NCBI RefSeq assembly: GCF_021530995.1
Contig: NZ_JADYTF010000016.1
Span: 1 to 43,840, forward strand
Length of the DNA stretch: 43,840 nucleotides
Origin: Bacteroides caecigallinarum
GTDB taxonomy: Bacteria; Bacteroidota; Bacteroidia; Bacteroidales; Bacteroidaceae
Direction: 5' to 3'
Made by a program: the position numbers and the translations under genes. This document shows positions 34,801 to 41,535 of the stretch, one piece after another (within the stretch, counting starts at the first letter, position 1; every line of letters begins with the position of its first letter). The notes below the pieces were generated by a model. The model saw nothing but the letters and a program-made list of their open reading frames with translations, ran no database searches and had not been told where the DNA came from.

Positions 34801-35202
34801 GAATTCAACCGCAATACTGGAAACAAGGAGAATACATACGAAAACATGGGGCACTTGTCAGGAGGAGAGAAAGCTCAGCTTACATATACTATTCTCGGTT
34901 CTGCCATAGCATATCAGTTCGGTCTGACAAAGAGCGGAATGCAGGACAATTCTTTCCGTTTTATAGCCATAGACGAAGCCTTCAAGGCACAGGACGAGGA
35001 TAAGGCACGCTATCTGATAGACCTATGCAAACAGCTCCATCTACAGCTCCTTGTGGTTACTCCAAATGATAATATACATATCGTAGAGAACGACATCTCG
35101 TATGTGTATTTCGTCGAGCGTAAGGAAGAAAAGACCTCATGGCTCTACAGCATGCCTATAGAGCAGTGGAGGGCAGAGAAGAATCCGGGAAGATTGTTTT
35201 AA
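31810..35202 (+). CDS. SMC-type ATPase, JetC/MksB-like
   Basis: The protein has 1130 residues. Walker A GANASGKS lies at 45-52, preceded by 'YMEIYNWGTFHERIFRME'. Two long coiled coils (about 290-460 and 620-830, dense in Glu, Lys and Arg) flank a hinge at about 474-610 that begins 'DEIPFIGELIRVNPAEMEWE' and goes on with 'ILHNFALHLLVPDQYYHEVN', a signature of the MukB/MksB/JetC branch. The ABC signature LSGGEKAQL is at 1016-1024 and Walker B FIAIDEAF has Asp1055 and Glu1056. All ATPase residues are intact. It should extrude DNA loops together with the two preceding proteins. In Wadjet a JetD nuclease gene follows; here a GNAT gene follows instead. Confidence 0.92.
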   Translation: MLSLFSTGSDTSGFRLKYMEIYNWGTFHERIFRMEPQGNNALLTGANASGKSTIIDALLTLMVPAKKDRFYNQSSGVEKKGNRTEETYVLGNYGNIQRDGESGASTQSLRDHSAYSVLLATFTNTDTRVVTVFQVRWFSGGELRRTFGLAHCELDIKTDFQPFDGKGMWRRRLESSHKGNRTMVEFFEGPVGYADRITQLFGMRSVKALSLFNQIVGVKVLDDLDDFIRTNMLEEQNAESQYIMLKDSFKTLMEAKTNIEKAGKQIELLTPISEYADEIKEYAQKIKQLSMDRESIDYWFARKTIELGKERVDSLEQEQERLEKEEKKLRDDEDRMRQDERSIALAIENDEVGRKIKEMEQEIKRLEELRDERVSRMDEYNSVASVLSLTTDPDKDTFISQRDSVAGRLEGMNAGIEQKIRETITFENERKDIGQRIDEYIKTIDSLKKNKNNISGRESEIREMILEHTGATKDEIPFIGELIRVNPAEMEWEGAIEKILHNFALHLLVPDQYYHEVNKFLNSNDLKGRITYYRYRTYNSLAGMDTFTSDDARLLDKIEIRPDSEYEEWIRDTIFQKYNYACVENLEEFERYQEKAVTREGLIKFSHDRHEKDDRPQVVSKANYILGWDNQDKIALLQHEIKELQEKDIELMAKLNDINSEKQKLQYDYDMSKKLVDMFKDFDAVNWKEYATRLQEKLSDKAELEKNNNTIQALQKQLEQVRQAIRKISLEEIRDKVSQISDIKSKIKETKHEMEECQKAISSMRSILISDFEQAYEELKNCTYEDLDKEYKSFISRNDRERNKLFNKKREAEDKAKNHIRDFKYPSEYITEKFKDWRSDVNALPDADHIDLIDEYQEMLRRLQKENLPKYEKQFDNYLQKTLTDKVGDFRMFFINWKSAIDDNIRMLNESLHGIDYRKQPATYIQLVMQTRINEEVREFRRLMDEAMPNVQKINSTIDGRKIHFRDHIQPFMERLENEDWRNRVMDVRSWFTYKAEEFNRNTGNKENTYENMGHLSGGEKAQLTYTILGSAIAYQFGLTKSGMQDNSFRFIAIDEAFKAQDEDKARYLIDLCKQLHLQLLVVTPNDNIHIVENDISYVYFVERKEEKTSWLYSMPIEQWRAEKNPGRLF

Positions 35203-35220
35203 CACTAAAATTTATATCTT

Positions 35221-35526
35221 ATGGAAATTGTACATGACGAAGCAAAGAAACAGTTCAAGGTAGAAGTGGACGGTTATACCGCTCATGTAGCTTATCAGCT
35301 TACAGAAGACGGCGGTCTGGATATCCGCCATACCATAGTGCCTGAAGAAATAGGCGGACGCGGAATAGCATCAGCCCTTGTAAAGGCGGCATACGATTAT
35401 GCGCGCTGCAAATGTCTGAAACCTGTTGCCACATGCTCTTATGCAGTAATCTGGCTTCAGCGTCATCCGGAATATCAGGGCGACGTAAGTTGTGATTATG
35501 GTGGTAAGGGAACTTGCGCAATCTGA
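35221..35526 (+). CDS. Small GNAT-like N-acetyltransferase
   Basis: The protein has 101 residues, the short YidJ/YjdJ-like form (Pfam Acetyltransf_CG). The acetyl-CoA-binding loop is 'EEIGGRGIASALVKAAYDYA', and 'CSYAVIWLQRHPEYQ' near the C terminus is diagnostic of this subgroup, with a Cys at the start of that motif. The acceptor is unknown for the family. It begins 18 bp after the SMC gene on the same strand, so it is probably co-transcribed with it; a functional link to the condensin-like complex is not supported by anything else here. Its stop codon lies inside a small hairpin. Confidence 0.85.
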   Translation: MEIVHDEAKKQFKVEVDGYTAHVAYQLTEDGGLDIRHTIVPEEIGGRGIASALVKAAYDYARCKCLKPVATCSYAVIWLQRHPEYQGDVSCDYGGKGTCAI

Positions 35527-35538
35527 ACGATTGCGCAA
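35514..35538. terminator. Hairpin over the GNAT stop codon
   Basis: A perfect 10-bp stem TTGCGCAATC / GATTGCGCAA with a 5-nt loop spans the TGA stop (35524-35526). No T-run follows on the plus strand (ATACATTATTT), so it is a weak terminator or an mRNA end-stabilising hairpin. It also lies 8 bp beyond the stop of the small minus-strand gene. Confidence 0.5.
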
Positions 35539-35546
35539 TACATTAT

Positions 35547-35657
35547 TTAAATCATATGGTTTGATTTTAACCATTTCTTTCCTGGAGGTGTAAGACACCA
35601 TATCAGGAATATTACGCATGGTAGTCCTATTGCTGATAAAACAAATACTGCTTCCAT
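35547..35657 (-). CDS. 36-residue single-pass membrane protein
   Basis: This is a tiny gene coding MEAVFVLSAIGLPCVIFLIW and a further 16 residues (CLTPPGKKWLKSNHMI). One hydrophobic helix (residues 3-21) is followed by a basic tail, so the C terminus is probably cytoplasmic. A strong ribosome-binding site (AAGGAGG, 8-9 bp before the ATG) and the one-base TAATG overlap with the upstream small gene support real translation. I do not recognise a family; such short hydrophobic proteins often act as regulators or subunits of membrane complexes, but nothing specific can be said here. Confidence 0.65.
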   Translation of the reverse strand: MEAVFVLSAIGLPCVIFLIWCLTPPGKKWLKSNHMI

Positions 35658-35851
35658 TATTTTTCCTCCTTCTTATTACTTAATACTAAACCGGCTAAGA
35701 GTGTGGAGCAAGCTACTAATAAACCTAAGACATATATTAATAGTTTGCTTTCGCCCAAATCTTTAAATAAAGATGCTATTACTATACCTGTCAACACATA
35801 TTTTGAGACATCTATAAGATAGGCTCCTAACTTCTCTTTCCACATATGCAT
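35657..35851 (-). CDS. Small two-helix membrane protein, DUF6722-like
   Basis: The protein has 64 residues from ATG 35851 (or 62 from ATG 35845, MWKEKLGAYLIDVSKYVLTG). Two hydrophobic segments ('VLTGIVIASLFKDLG' and 'LLIYVLGLLVACSTLLAGLV') lie around a short loop, and the tail is basic and acidic (SNKKEEK). It resembles the small Bacteroides proteins annotated as DUF6722, by memory only. A longer in-frame start at 35872 lies inside the -7 promoter element and is rejected. It has its own promoter and its stop overlaps the start of the 36-residue gene, forming a two-gene unit of tiny membrane proteins. Confidence 0.7.
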   Translation of the reverse strand: MHMWKEKLGAYLIDVSKYVLTGIVIASLFKDLGESKLLIYVLGLLVACSTLLAGLVLSNKKEEK

Positions 35852-35869
35852 GTTATTTATATATAAAGA

Positions 35870-35901
35870 CAAAAATAAAAAACATCTGTCAACTTTGCAA
35901 A
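35870..35901 (-). promoter_or_regulatory. Promoter of the two tiny membrane-protein genes
   Basis: On the minus strand TATTTTTG (35870-35877) is a perfect -7 element and TTTG (35898-35901) is a perfect -33 element, 20 bp apart. Transcription would start near 35863. It lies just after the stop of the MutS-like gene (35917), which therefore may be read through or end here. Confidence 0.75.
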
Positions 35902-35916
35902 TTCTTTGTGGAATAG

Positions 35917-37719
35917 TTAATTATCCTCTATCACAATCCCCATCTTCTTCATCAGGAAGCATGCATTCATATTTTGGGCTATACCTTCACGTATCTTGTA
36001 ACTGAAGTATAGCTCATTGTTTTTTATATCCGCTTCGAAACAGTAGTTCCTGATCTGATTTGGGAAATAGTTGACTAATTCTCCCAACAGCAAGTCATGA
36101 GTGGCAATAATACCGTTTGCCTTTAGAGTCATAAACTGGCGTATAAGGCTGAACGAACCTTTCTGCTTGTCTGTAGAGTTTGTTCCTTTGAGAATTTCAT
36201 CGAGGATGATGAACAACTCGTCGCCCCTGTTGAGCATGTCTATTATTCTTTTCAGACGTTTGAGTTCAGCAAAGAAATACGATTCGTTATCGCTCAGTGA
36301 GTCCGATGTACGCAGACTTGTTATCAGCTGTGCCGGATAGATTTTCATCCTTTTGCAGCACGATGGTGCACCGATACATGCCAGCAGATAGTTCACGCCT
36401 ATAGTTCTCAGGTATGTACTTTTTCCCGCCATGTTGGCACCTGTGATAATAAGGAAATACGGTCTTGACGGAATGAGTGCATCATTCTTTACACATTGTT
36501 CTTCAGGCATAAGCGGATGTCCCAACTCTTCTGCTTCGTAGCAGAATGGAGTATCTGTGATTTCGGCATATCGGTAGCCGGGATGATTGTAGGCAAATGT
36601 TCCGAGCGAACAGATAGCGTCCAGTTCGCCAACTGCCTCAAGCCATCCTGAGAGGTATTTCCCGTACCGGTCTTTCCAAGCTTCGATACGTATCATCTGA
36701 CGCAACTGGAAGAACATACTTCCTTCAAGTATTACATACAGAATCTGATTATTGCGCAAGTCGAGCCTGTCCAGTTCTTTTGTCAGTGCGTTAAGAGCTT
36801 CGGCAGGCGATTTGCCGTCTATCTCAAGTCTCTTTGTGATATCCATTATTCCTTTGGCATTCCATTCCTCGTTTTGTGCCAATGTTATCAGGCGGGCGTA
36901 TGTGCTTAGAGTCTTAAGTTTTTTGCCATACTCTTCCTGAAGTGCTGTGGCACGCTTTATAACACTGAAGCTCAATATTACGAAAACCGAGAAAGCAAGT
37001 CCGAACCATGACATGGAAATTATGTCTGCCAGTCCGCATGCGAGCAGTATTATATTTACAGAAGGAATCAGCCATATCAAGGCTTTCGCCCAGATGGATC
37101 GGGTGAGAGAACTTTCTGTTTCAGCCCATTTGCGGATATCACTGTCATCGCTGTTTTCACTTCTGTTTATAAGTCCCGTGATGGCAAATTTCAGTCTGAA
37201 GTCGTTTCTTTCTGCCAAATCCTTAATACACTCCTGTCTTTCCTCTATATCTTCCTTTTTGCGCAAATGGTTTTTCATCCAATCTGCCAAAGTAGTTTTT
37301 CCTATGTGTGTACATGTACGGTTGATAGCCTGGAATAGTGATTTGCGACCGAAAATATCGAGGTCGAATGAATAAAGATGTTCTGCATCTGCAAATTCCT
37401 TGCCTTCGTCGAACTCCGAAAAGTCGTTGTTCAGCCCCTTTAGTTCCTTGCCAAGGATATCAGCCTTAACTTCCAGCCATTGTCTGCGCAAGAAGAAACG
37501 GCTGTGTACCTTTATCATTATGAGGAAAGGGATGAGTGTGCAGCAGGCTCCGAAAATGATAGTCTGCATGCTATAGCTCCATAAGGCGATGACTGTCGAT
37601 ATACAGCCCACGAAGAGCAGTATTCTTATAATACTTATATATAATATTGTTCTGTTTACCTTGTTCAGGTTCTGTTTAGTTTCAGATAGATTGTTGTTAT
37701 ACCATTCCTGTGGTTCCAT
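35917..37719 (-). CDS. Membrane-anchored MutS-like ATPase
   Basis: The protein has 600 residues. Two N-terminal hydrophobic segments (about 26-45 and 51-68) and another pair in the middle (about 208-250) suggest it sits in the inner membrane. The middle has the lever-like helical region, and the C-terminal ATPase is clearly MutS: Walker A GANMAGKST (Gly427 to Thr435), Walker B 'ELFIILDEILKGTNSTDKQK' and 'ANGIIATHDLLLGELVNYFP'. It lacks the mismatch-recognition domain I and its Phe-x-Glu motif, and canonical MutS is about 870 residues, so it is not the mismatch-repair enzyme. Such proteins are common in Bacteroidetes; their job is unknown to me. Confidence 0.9.
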   Translation of the reverse strand: MEPQEWYNNNLSETKQNLNKVNRTILYISIIRILLFVGCISTVIALWSYSMQTIIFGACCTLIPFLIMIKVHSRFFLRRQWLEVKADILGKELKGLNNDFSEFDEGKEFADAEHLYSFDLDIFGRKSLFQAINRTCTHIGKTTLADWMKNHLRKKEDIEERQECIKDLAERNDFRLKFAITGLINRSENSDDSDIRKWAETESSLTRSIWAKALIWLIPSVNIILLACGLADIISMSWFGLAFSVFVILSFSVIKRATALQEEYGKKLKTLSTYARLITLAQNEEWNAKGIMDITKRLEIDGKSPAEALNALTKELDRLDLRNNQILYVILEGSMFFQLRQMIRIEAWKDRYGKYLSGWLEAVGELDAICSLGTFAYNHPGYRYAEITDTPFCYEAEELGHPLMPEEQCVKNDALIPSRPYFLIITGANMAGKSTYLRTIGVNYLLACIGAPSCCKRMKIYPAQLITSLRTSDSLSDNESYFFAELKRLKRIIDMLNRGDELFIILDEILKGTNSTDKQKGSFSLIRQFMTLKANGIIATHDLLLGELVNYFPNQIRNYCFEADIKNNELYFSYKIREGIAQNMNACFLMKKMGIVIEDN

Positions 37720-37828
37720 GATTCCTGTTTTTGTTTTGCCTGCGAAGATAATAAAGATTTGAAAGTCTGTTTGTTTTATGCGGCGGATTTCATTTATTTT
37801 GTGATGTAATATAAATCAAGGTTAAGAA

Positions 37829-38368
37829 ATGAAGTTCAGAATAGAAAGAATGGCTGAAAGTGAATACCGGAATCTGAAAATTGATTACGGATTTTACAGC
37901 ACACCGGTAGGAGAAATTCTCGTGGCATCTACTTCACGTGGAATTTGCTGTATTGAACTGGCCGACAACCGTGATGAAGCTTTGCAACTGCTTTGCAAGA
38001 GATTTGCAAAATCTTTTCAAAGGATGTGTCATACGGAATATCATGACTTGGCTTTACGCTTTTTCTGTAAAAATGAAAGACAATCTTCCGAGGAAACAGT
38101 TTTACATCTTTATGGCACGGACTTTCAGATAGATGTATGGAGAGTCTTACTTGAAATCCCGTTTGGAAAAACCTCTACTTACAGTGAGATAGCAAAAGCT
38201 ATAAATAACCCAGGAGCGTTGCGTGCGGTAGGAACTGCCATAGGAAGAAATCCTGTGGCTATACTTGTTCCTTGTCATAGAGTGTTGCGTACTGATGGTG
38301 GAATTGGTGGTTATTATTGGGGAATTGAAAAGAAAAAGAAGCTTCTGGAGTGGGAAAAATGTGTATGA
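37829..38368 (+). CDS. ogt: Methylated-DNA--protein-cysteine methyltransferase
   Basis: It repairs O6-alkylguanine by moving the alkyl group to its own cysteine, a single-use reaction. The protein has 179 residues. The active site 'LVPCHRVLRTDGGIGGYYWG' contains Cys149 in PCHRV. The helix-turn-helix 'FGKTSTYSEIAKAINNPGAL' and the Asn hinge before it in 'AVGTAIGRNPVAI' are typical. The N-terminal half ('YGFYSTPVGEILVASTSRGI') is the normal ribonuclease-like domain. An ATG at 37850 is an alternative start; the family core begins after residue 15 in either case. It is a lone gene, diverging from the MutS-like gene with a 109-bp gap. Confidence 0.95.
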   Translation: MKFRIERMAESEYRNLKIDYGFYSTPVGEILVASTSRGICCIELADNRDEALQLLCKRFAKSFQRMCHTEYHDLALRFFCKNERQSSEETVLHLYGTDFQIDVWRVLLEIPFGKTSTYSEIAKAINNPGALRAVGTAIGRNPVAILVPCHRVLRTDGGIGGYYWGIEKKKKLLEWEKCV

Positions 38369-38425
38369 TTGTGATTTTTAAGAAGTGTTAAGATGGAGGT
38401 ATGCTGAAAGAATAAAATAATAGTA

Positions 38426-38433
38426 TAACTTTG
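38426..38433 (+). promoter_or_regulatory. -7 element for the GH20 gene
   Basis: TAACTTTG is a perfect TAnnTTTG match 49 bp before the ATG at 38483. No clear -33 TTTG is present at the expected distance. Confidence 0.5.
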
Positions 38434-38482
38434 CAGCAGAGAATTTTAATAATTGTTTAAACCTTAAAAAAGTGGATACTTT

Positions 38483-40834
38483 ATGAGAAAAAATTATCTG
38501 AAAGTAATTTGTGCTGTATTTACTGCGGGTGTTATGGCGTCGTGCGGAAATTCTGCCACAGAAATCAAATCTTATAATGAAGGTATTAATATTATACCAA
38601 AGCCTCTTTCTCTGGAAGTCGGAAATGGCAGTTTCAAACTGAAAGACGGTATGTCCGTTCATGCCGCAGGTCAGGAGGAAAAGACTGTAGCCGAATATTT
38701 CATCTCAAAAATAAACCGTGCTACAGGTTTTGACATTCAGGTTAAGGAAAACGGATGTATCCGTCTGGAGTTGGATCCTTCTGCCACTATGGACAATGAG
38801 GGTTATACACTTAATGTTACTCCGGAATCGGTAGTAGTAAAGGCTAAGACAGCCCACGGGCTTTTCTACGGTATGCAGTCGTTCATGCAGCTGCTTCCGG
38901 CAGAAATTGAAAGTCCTGCAGTAGTGAAGAACGTTCCTTGGGTGGCACAGGCAGTGAATATCACTGACGAACCTAAATTCGAATACAGAGGTCTGATGAT
39001 TGATCCATGCCGTCATTTCATGACTGTTGATGAGATAAAGAAACAGTTGGACGTAATGGCGCTCTTCAAAATGAACCGTATGCATTGGCATCTCACAGAA
39101 GACCAGGGTTGGAGAATCGAGATAAAGAAATATCCTAAACTGGCTGAAGTGGCTTCGAAAAGAATCGAGGCTGACGGAACTGAATACGGAGGCTACTATA
39201 CTCAGGAAGAAGTAAAGGAAATAGTGAAATATGCTTCGGACAGATTTATTACTGTCGTTCCTGAAATAGAATTGCCGGGACATGAATTGGCTGCTATTGC
39301 CGCTTATCCTGAACTGTCGTGCAAAGGCCAGCCTATCACTCCACGTACAGTTTGGGGAGTAGAACATGTGGTGATGTGTGCCGGAAAGGAACTGCCTTTC
39401 CAGTTCCTGGAGGATGTTATCGCTGAAGTCGCTCCTCTGTTCCCTGGCGAATATCTTCATATCGGTGGTGATGAATGTCCTAAGACGAGTTGGAAAACAT
39501 GTCCGTTGTGTCAGAAGAGAATACGTGAAGAAAAACTGTTTGCCGACAAGAACCATACAGCAGAAGAACGTCTGCAGAGCTATTTTGTACAGCGTATGGA
39601 AAAAGTAGCGACCAAATATGGAAAGAAGATTATCGGATGGGACGAAATTCTTGAAGGAGGTCTGTCACCAACTGCAACTGTCATGTCATGGCGTGGCGAA
39701 GAAGGTGGTATTGCTGCAGCTTTGACAAATCATGATGTAATTATGACTCCTGGCTCAAATGGCCTGTATCTTGACTATTATCAGGGAGACTGTAAAATAG
39801 GTCCTGTTGCAATCGGCGGTTTCTCTCCACTGGAAAAGACATATAGCTATAATCCTGTGCCTGATACACTTGTTGCCATGGGTAAGGAAAACTTCATCAA
39901 AGGTCTGCAGGGTAATGTATGGAGTGAATATCTTTATACAAATGATATAAGGGAATACCGTACTTTCCCTCGTGCGATAGCTATTGCAGAAACAGGTTGG
40001 ACAGCTACAGAACTGAAAGATTATAATGATTTTATCAGACGTATCGACAATGCTTGCGTACGCCTGGACGGACATGGCATAAACTATTATATCCCAATGC
40101 CGGAACAGCCTAACGGATCAAGTGACTTTGTTGCTTTCACTGACAATGCTTCACTGACATTCAAGACTACAAGACCTGTAAAAATGGTTTATACTCTTGA
40201 TGGAACCGAACCTACAGTAAATTCGGCTGTTTATGAAGCTCCTTTCAACTTTACTGAAAATGCAACTGTAAAGATTGCTTCTGTTCTTCCTTCGGGCAAG
40301 ATGAGCCGGGTTCGCACAGTAACAGTGGAGAAACAGGAACTTTCACCTGCAGCCAAAGTAGAAAAGAAGGCTCCGGGACTTAACATGGAAGTTATCGACG
40401 GTACATATCTGAATATGGCAGAACTGGAGAAATCTGGAATGAAAGTTACAGACAAGAAAGTCATTAAGGATACACGCGAACTTACTACTTACAGAAAGTT
40501 CTCTGAGGAAACAATGAGAGGCTTCAAGCAATATTCTGCTATCGCAACAGGATATGTTGATATACCTGCCGACGGTGTTTATTTCTTCTCGTCGGATCTG
40601 GAAGAAGTCTGGATTGACGGCAAGAAACTTATTGACAATGGTGGACTGGTTAAGCATTTCTGTCCTACTGACAAATCGGTTGCCCTTTCTGCCGGACTTC
40701 ACGAGTTCAAGGTGGTGTTCCTTGGTAACTCTTACGGAGGTTATCCTACACACTGGAATGACGGAAGCATCAATATCAGAAAGTCTGACGAAGAATCATT
40801 CAAGAAGATTACGCCTGAAATGTTGTTTCATTGA
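38483..40834 (+). CDS. Beta-N-acetylhexosaminidase, GH20 lipoprotein
   Basis: It releases terminal GlcNAc or GalNAc from glycans. The protein has 783 residues with a lipoprotein signal ending in VMASC (Cys21). The GH20b domain covers about 35-150 ('INIIPKPLSLEVGNGSF'). The catalytic barrel starts at 'EYRGLMIDPCRHFMTVDEIK' and includes 'MNRMHWHLTEDQGWRIEIKK', 'PEIELPGHELAAIAAYPELS' and the catalytic Asp330-Glu331 pair in 'HIGGDECPKTSW'. A chitobiase-like C-terminal domain ('YTLDGTEPTVNSAVYEAPFN') and a PA14-like region (about 670-783) follow. It acts at the cell surface or in the periplasm on host mucin or N-glycan material, or on peptidoglycan-derived sugars. No SusCD pair is nearby. Confidence 0.95.
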   Translation: MRKNYLKVICAVFTAGVMASCGNSATEIKSYNEGINIIPKPLSLEVGNGSFKLKDGMSVHAAGQEEKTVAEYFISKINRATGFDIQVKENGCIRLELDPSATMDNEGYTLNVTPESVVVKAKTAHGLFYGMQSFMQLLPAEIESPAVVKNVPWVAQAVNITDEPKFEYRGLMIDPCRHFMTVDEIKKQLDVMALFKMNRMHWHLTEDQGWRIEIKKYPKLAEVASKRIEADGTEYGGYYTQEEVKEIVKYASDRFITVVPEIELPGHELAAIAAYPELSCKGQPITPRTVWGVEHVVMCAGKELPFQFLEDVIAEVAPLFPGEYLHIGGDECPKTSWKTCPLCQKRIREEKLFADKNHTAEERLQSYFVQRMEKVATKYGKKIIGWDEILEGGLSPTATVMSWRGEEGGIAAALTNHDVIMTPGSNGLYLDYYQGDCKIGPVAIGGFSPLEKTYSYNPVPDTLVAMGKENFIKGLQGNVWSEYLYTNDIREYRTFPRAIAIAETGWTATELKDYNDFIRRIDNACVRLDGHGINYYIPMPEQPNGSSDFVAFTDNASLTFKTTRPVKMVYTLDGTEPTVNSAVYEAPFNFTENATVKIASVLPSGKMSRVRTVTVEKQELSPAAKVEKKAPGLNMEVIDGTYLNMAELEKSGMKVTDKKVIKDTRELTTYRKFSEETMRGFKQYSAIATGYVDIPADGVYFFSSDLEEVWIDGKKLIDNGGLVKHFCPTDKSVALSAGLHEFKVVFLGNSYGGYPTHWNDGSINIRKSDEESFKKITPEMLFH

Positions 40835-40854
40835 TAATTTATAGACCGTTTGTT

Positions 40855-41391
40855 ATGATGTATTTTTCCCGGTATCTTAGGTTTACGGCTTGTCTGTTCT
40901 TGATATTGTCTCTTGCCAGTTCTTGTATTCGCGAGAAACTTGTATTGGGAGAGGACAGGATTTCTGTGGGCGATTACCTGCCGGAATTCGAAGTCTCTGT
41001 AAATGACGGCCGGCAGATTTCCACATCGGACTTGTCCGGAAAGATTTCCGTAATAGTGTTCTTCAACACGGATTGTCCTGATTGCCGTCAGTTAATGCCG
41101 GAGATACAGATACTTTATGAGATGTATTCGGATGCCGGAGATATAGTCATATTGGCTGTGAGCAGGGAACAGGATTACGAATCTGTTTCCGGTTACTGGG
41201 AAAAAAACAATTATAGCATACCGTTTTCAGCACAAGACGGGCGTCAGGTTTACGAGCTGTTTGCCATGTCTGGAATTCCAAGAGTATATATTGCCGATAG
41301 CGGGCTGGTTGTGAGGAGCGTCTTCACTGACAACAACCTGCCTGCCGTCGGCGATATTTCCCGGATAATTGAAAATTTACGTAATTTATAG
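40855..41391 (+). CDS. Thioredoxin-like lipoprotein (TlpA/AhpC-TSA type)
   Basis: The protein has 178 residues. Starting at ATG 40855 gives a signal peptide ending in LASSC (Cys24), so it is a lipoprotein facing the periplasm. The thioredoxin fold is indicated by 'VGDYLPEFEVSVNDGRQIST', then 'VIVFFNTDCPDCRQLMPEI' with the active-site pair Cys74 and Cys77 (CPDC), and the cis-Pro element 'FAMSGIPRVYIAD'. It may reduce disulfides or serve in a redox relay. An upstream TTG at 40831 overlaps the GH20 stop but adds residues before the signal and is less likely. It lies 20 bp after the GH20 gene and is probably co-transcribed. Confidence 0.88.
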   Translation: MMYFSRYLRFTACLFLILSLASSCIREKLVLGEDRISVGDYLPEFEVSVNDGRQISTSDLSGKISVIVFFNTDCPDCRQLMPEIQILYEMYSDAGDIVILAVSREQDYESVSGYWEKNNYSIPFSAQDGRQVYELFAMSGIPRVYIADSGLVVRSVFTDNNLPAVGDISRIIENLRNL

Positions 41392-41469
41392 TATAAATCT
41401 ATTTCTGATTGAAGAAAGAACGGAAAATAAGTTTTAATCATCTCTGTTTTTAAATTTCATCTAAAGATT

Positions 41470-41527
41470 ATAATGCCAAACATCCGGAACATCAATATCA
41501 ATCAATGTCCCGGATGTTTGGCATTAT
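41470..41527. terminator. Bidirectional terminator between the thioredoxin-like gene and the antiporter gene
   Basis: A perfect 18-bp inverted repeat (ATAATGCCAAACATCCGG at 41470-41487 and its complement at 41510-41527) stands between two converging genes. T-rich bases outside the stem are few, so termination may be weak despite the long stem. Confidence 0.75.
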
Positions 41528-41535
41528 ATGTTTTG

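Noticed and set aside
29791-35202. Full Wadjet defence system
   Set aside because: Only the JetA, JetB and JetC counterparts are present; no JetD nuclease gene is adjacent, so plasmid cleavage cannot be claimed from this window.
35917-37719. Canonical mismatch-repair MutS or MutS2
   Set aside because: The protein is too short, lacks the mismatch-recognition domain and the Smr domain of MutS2, and has membrane segments.
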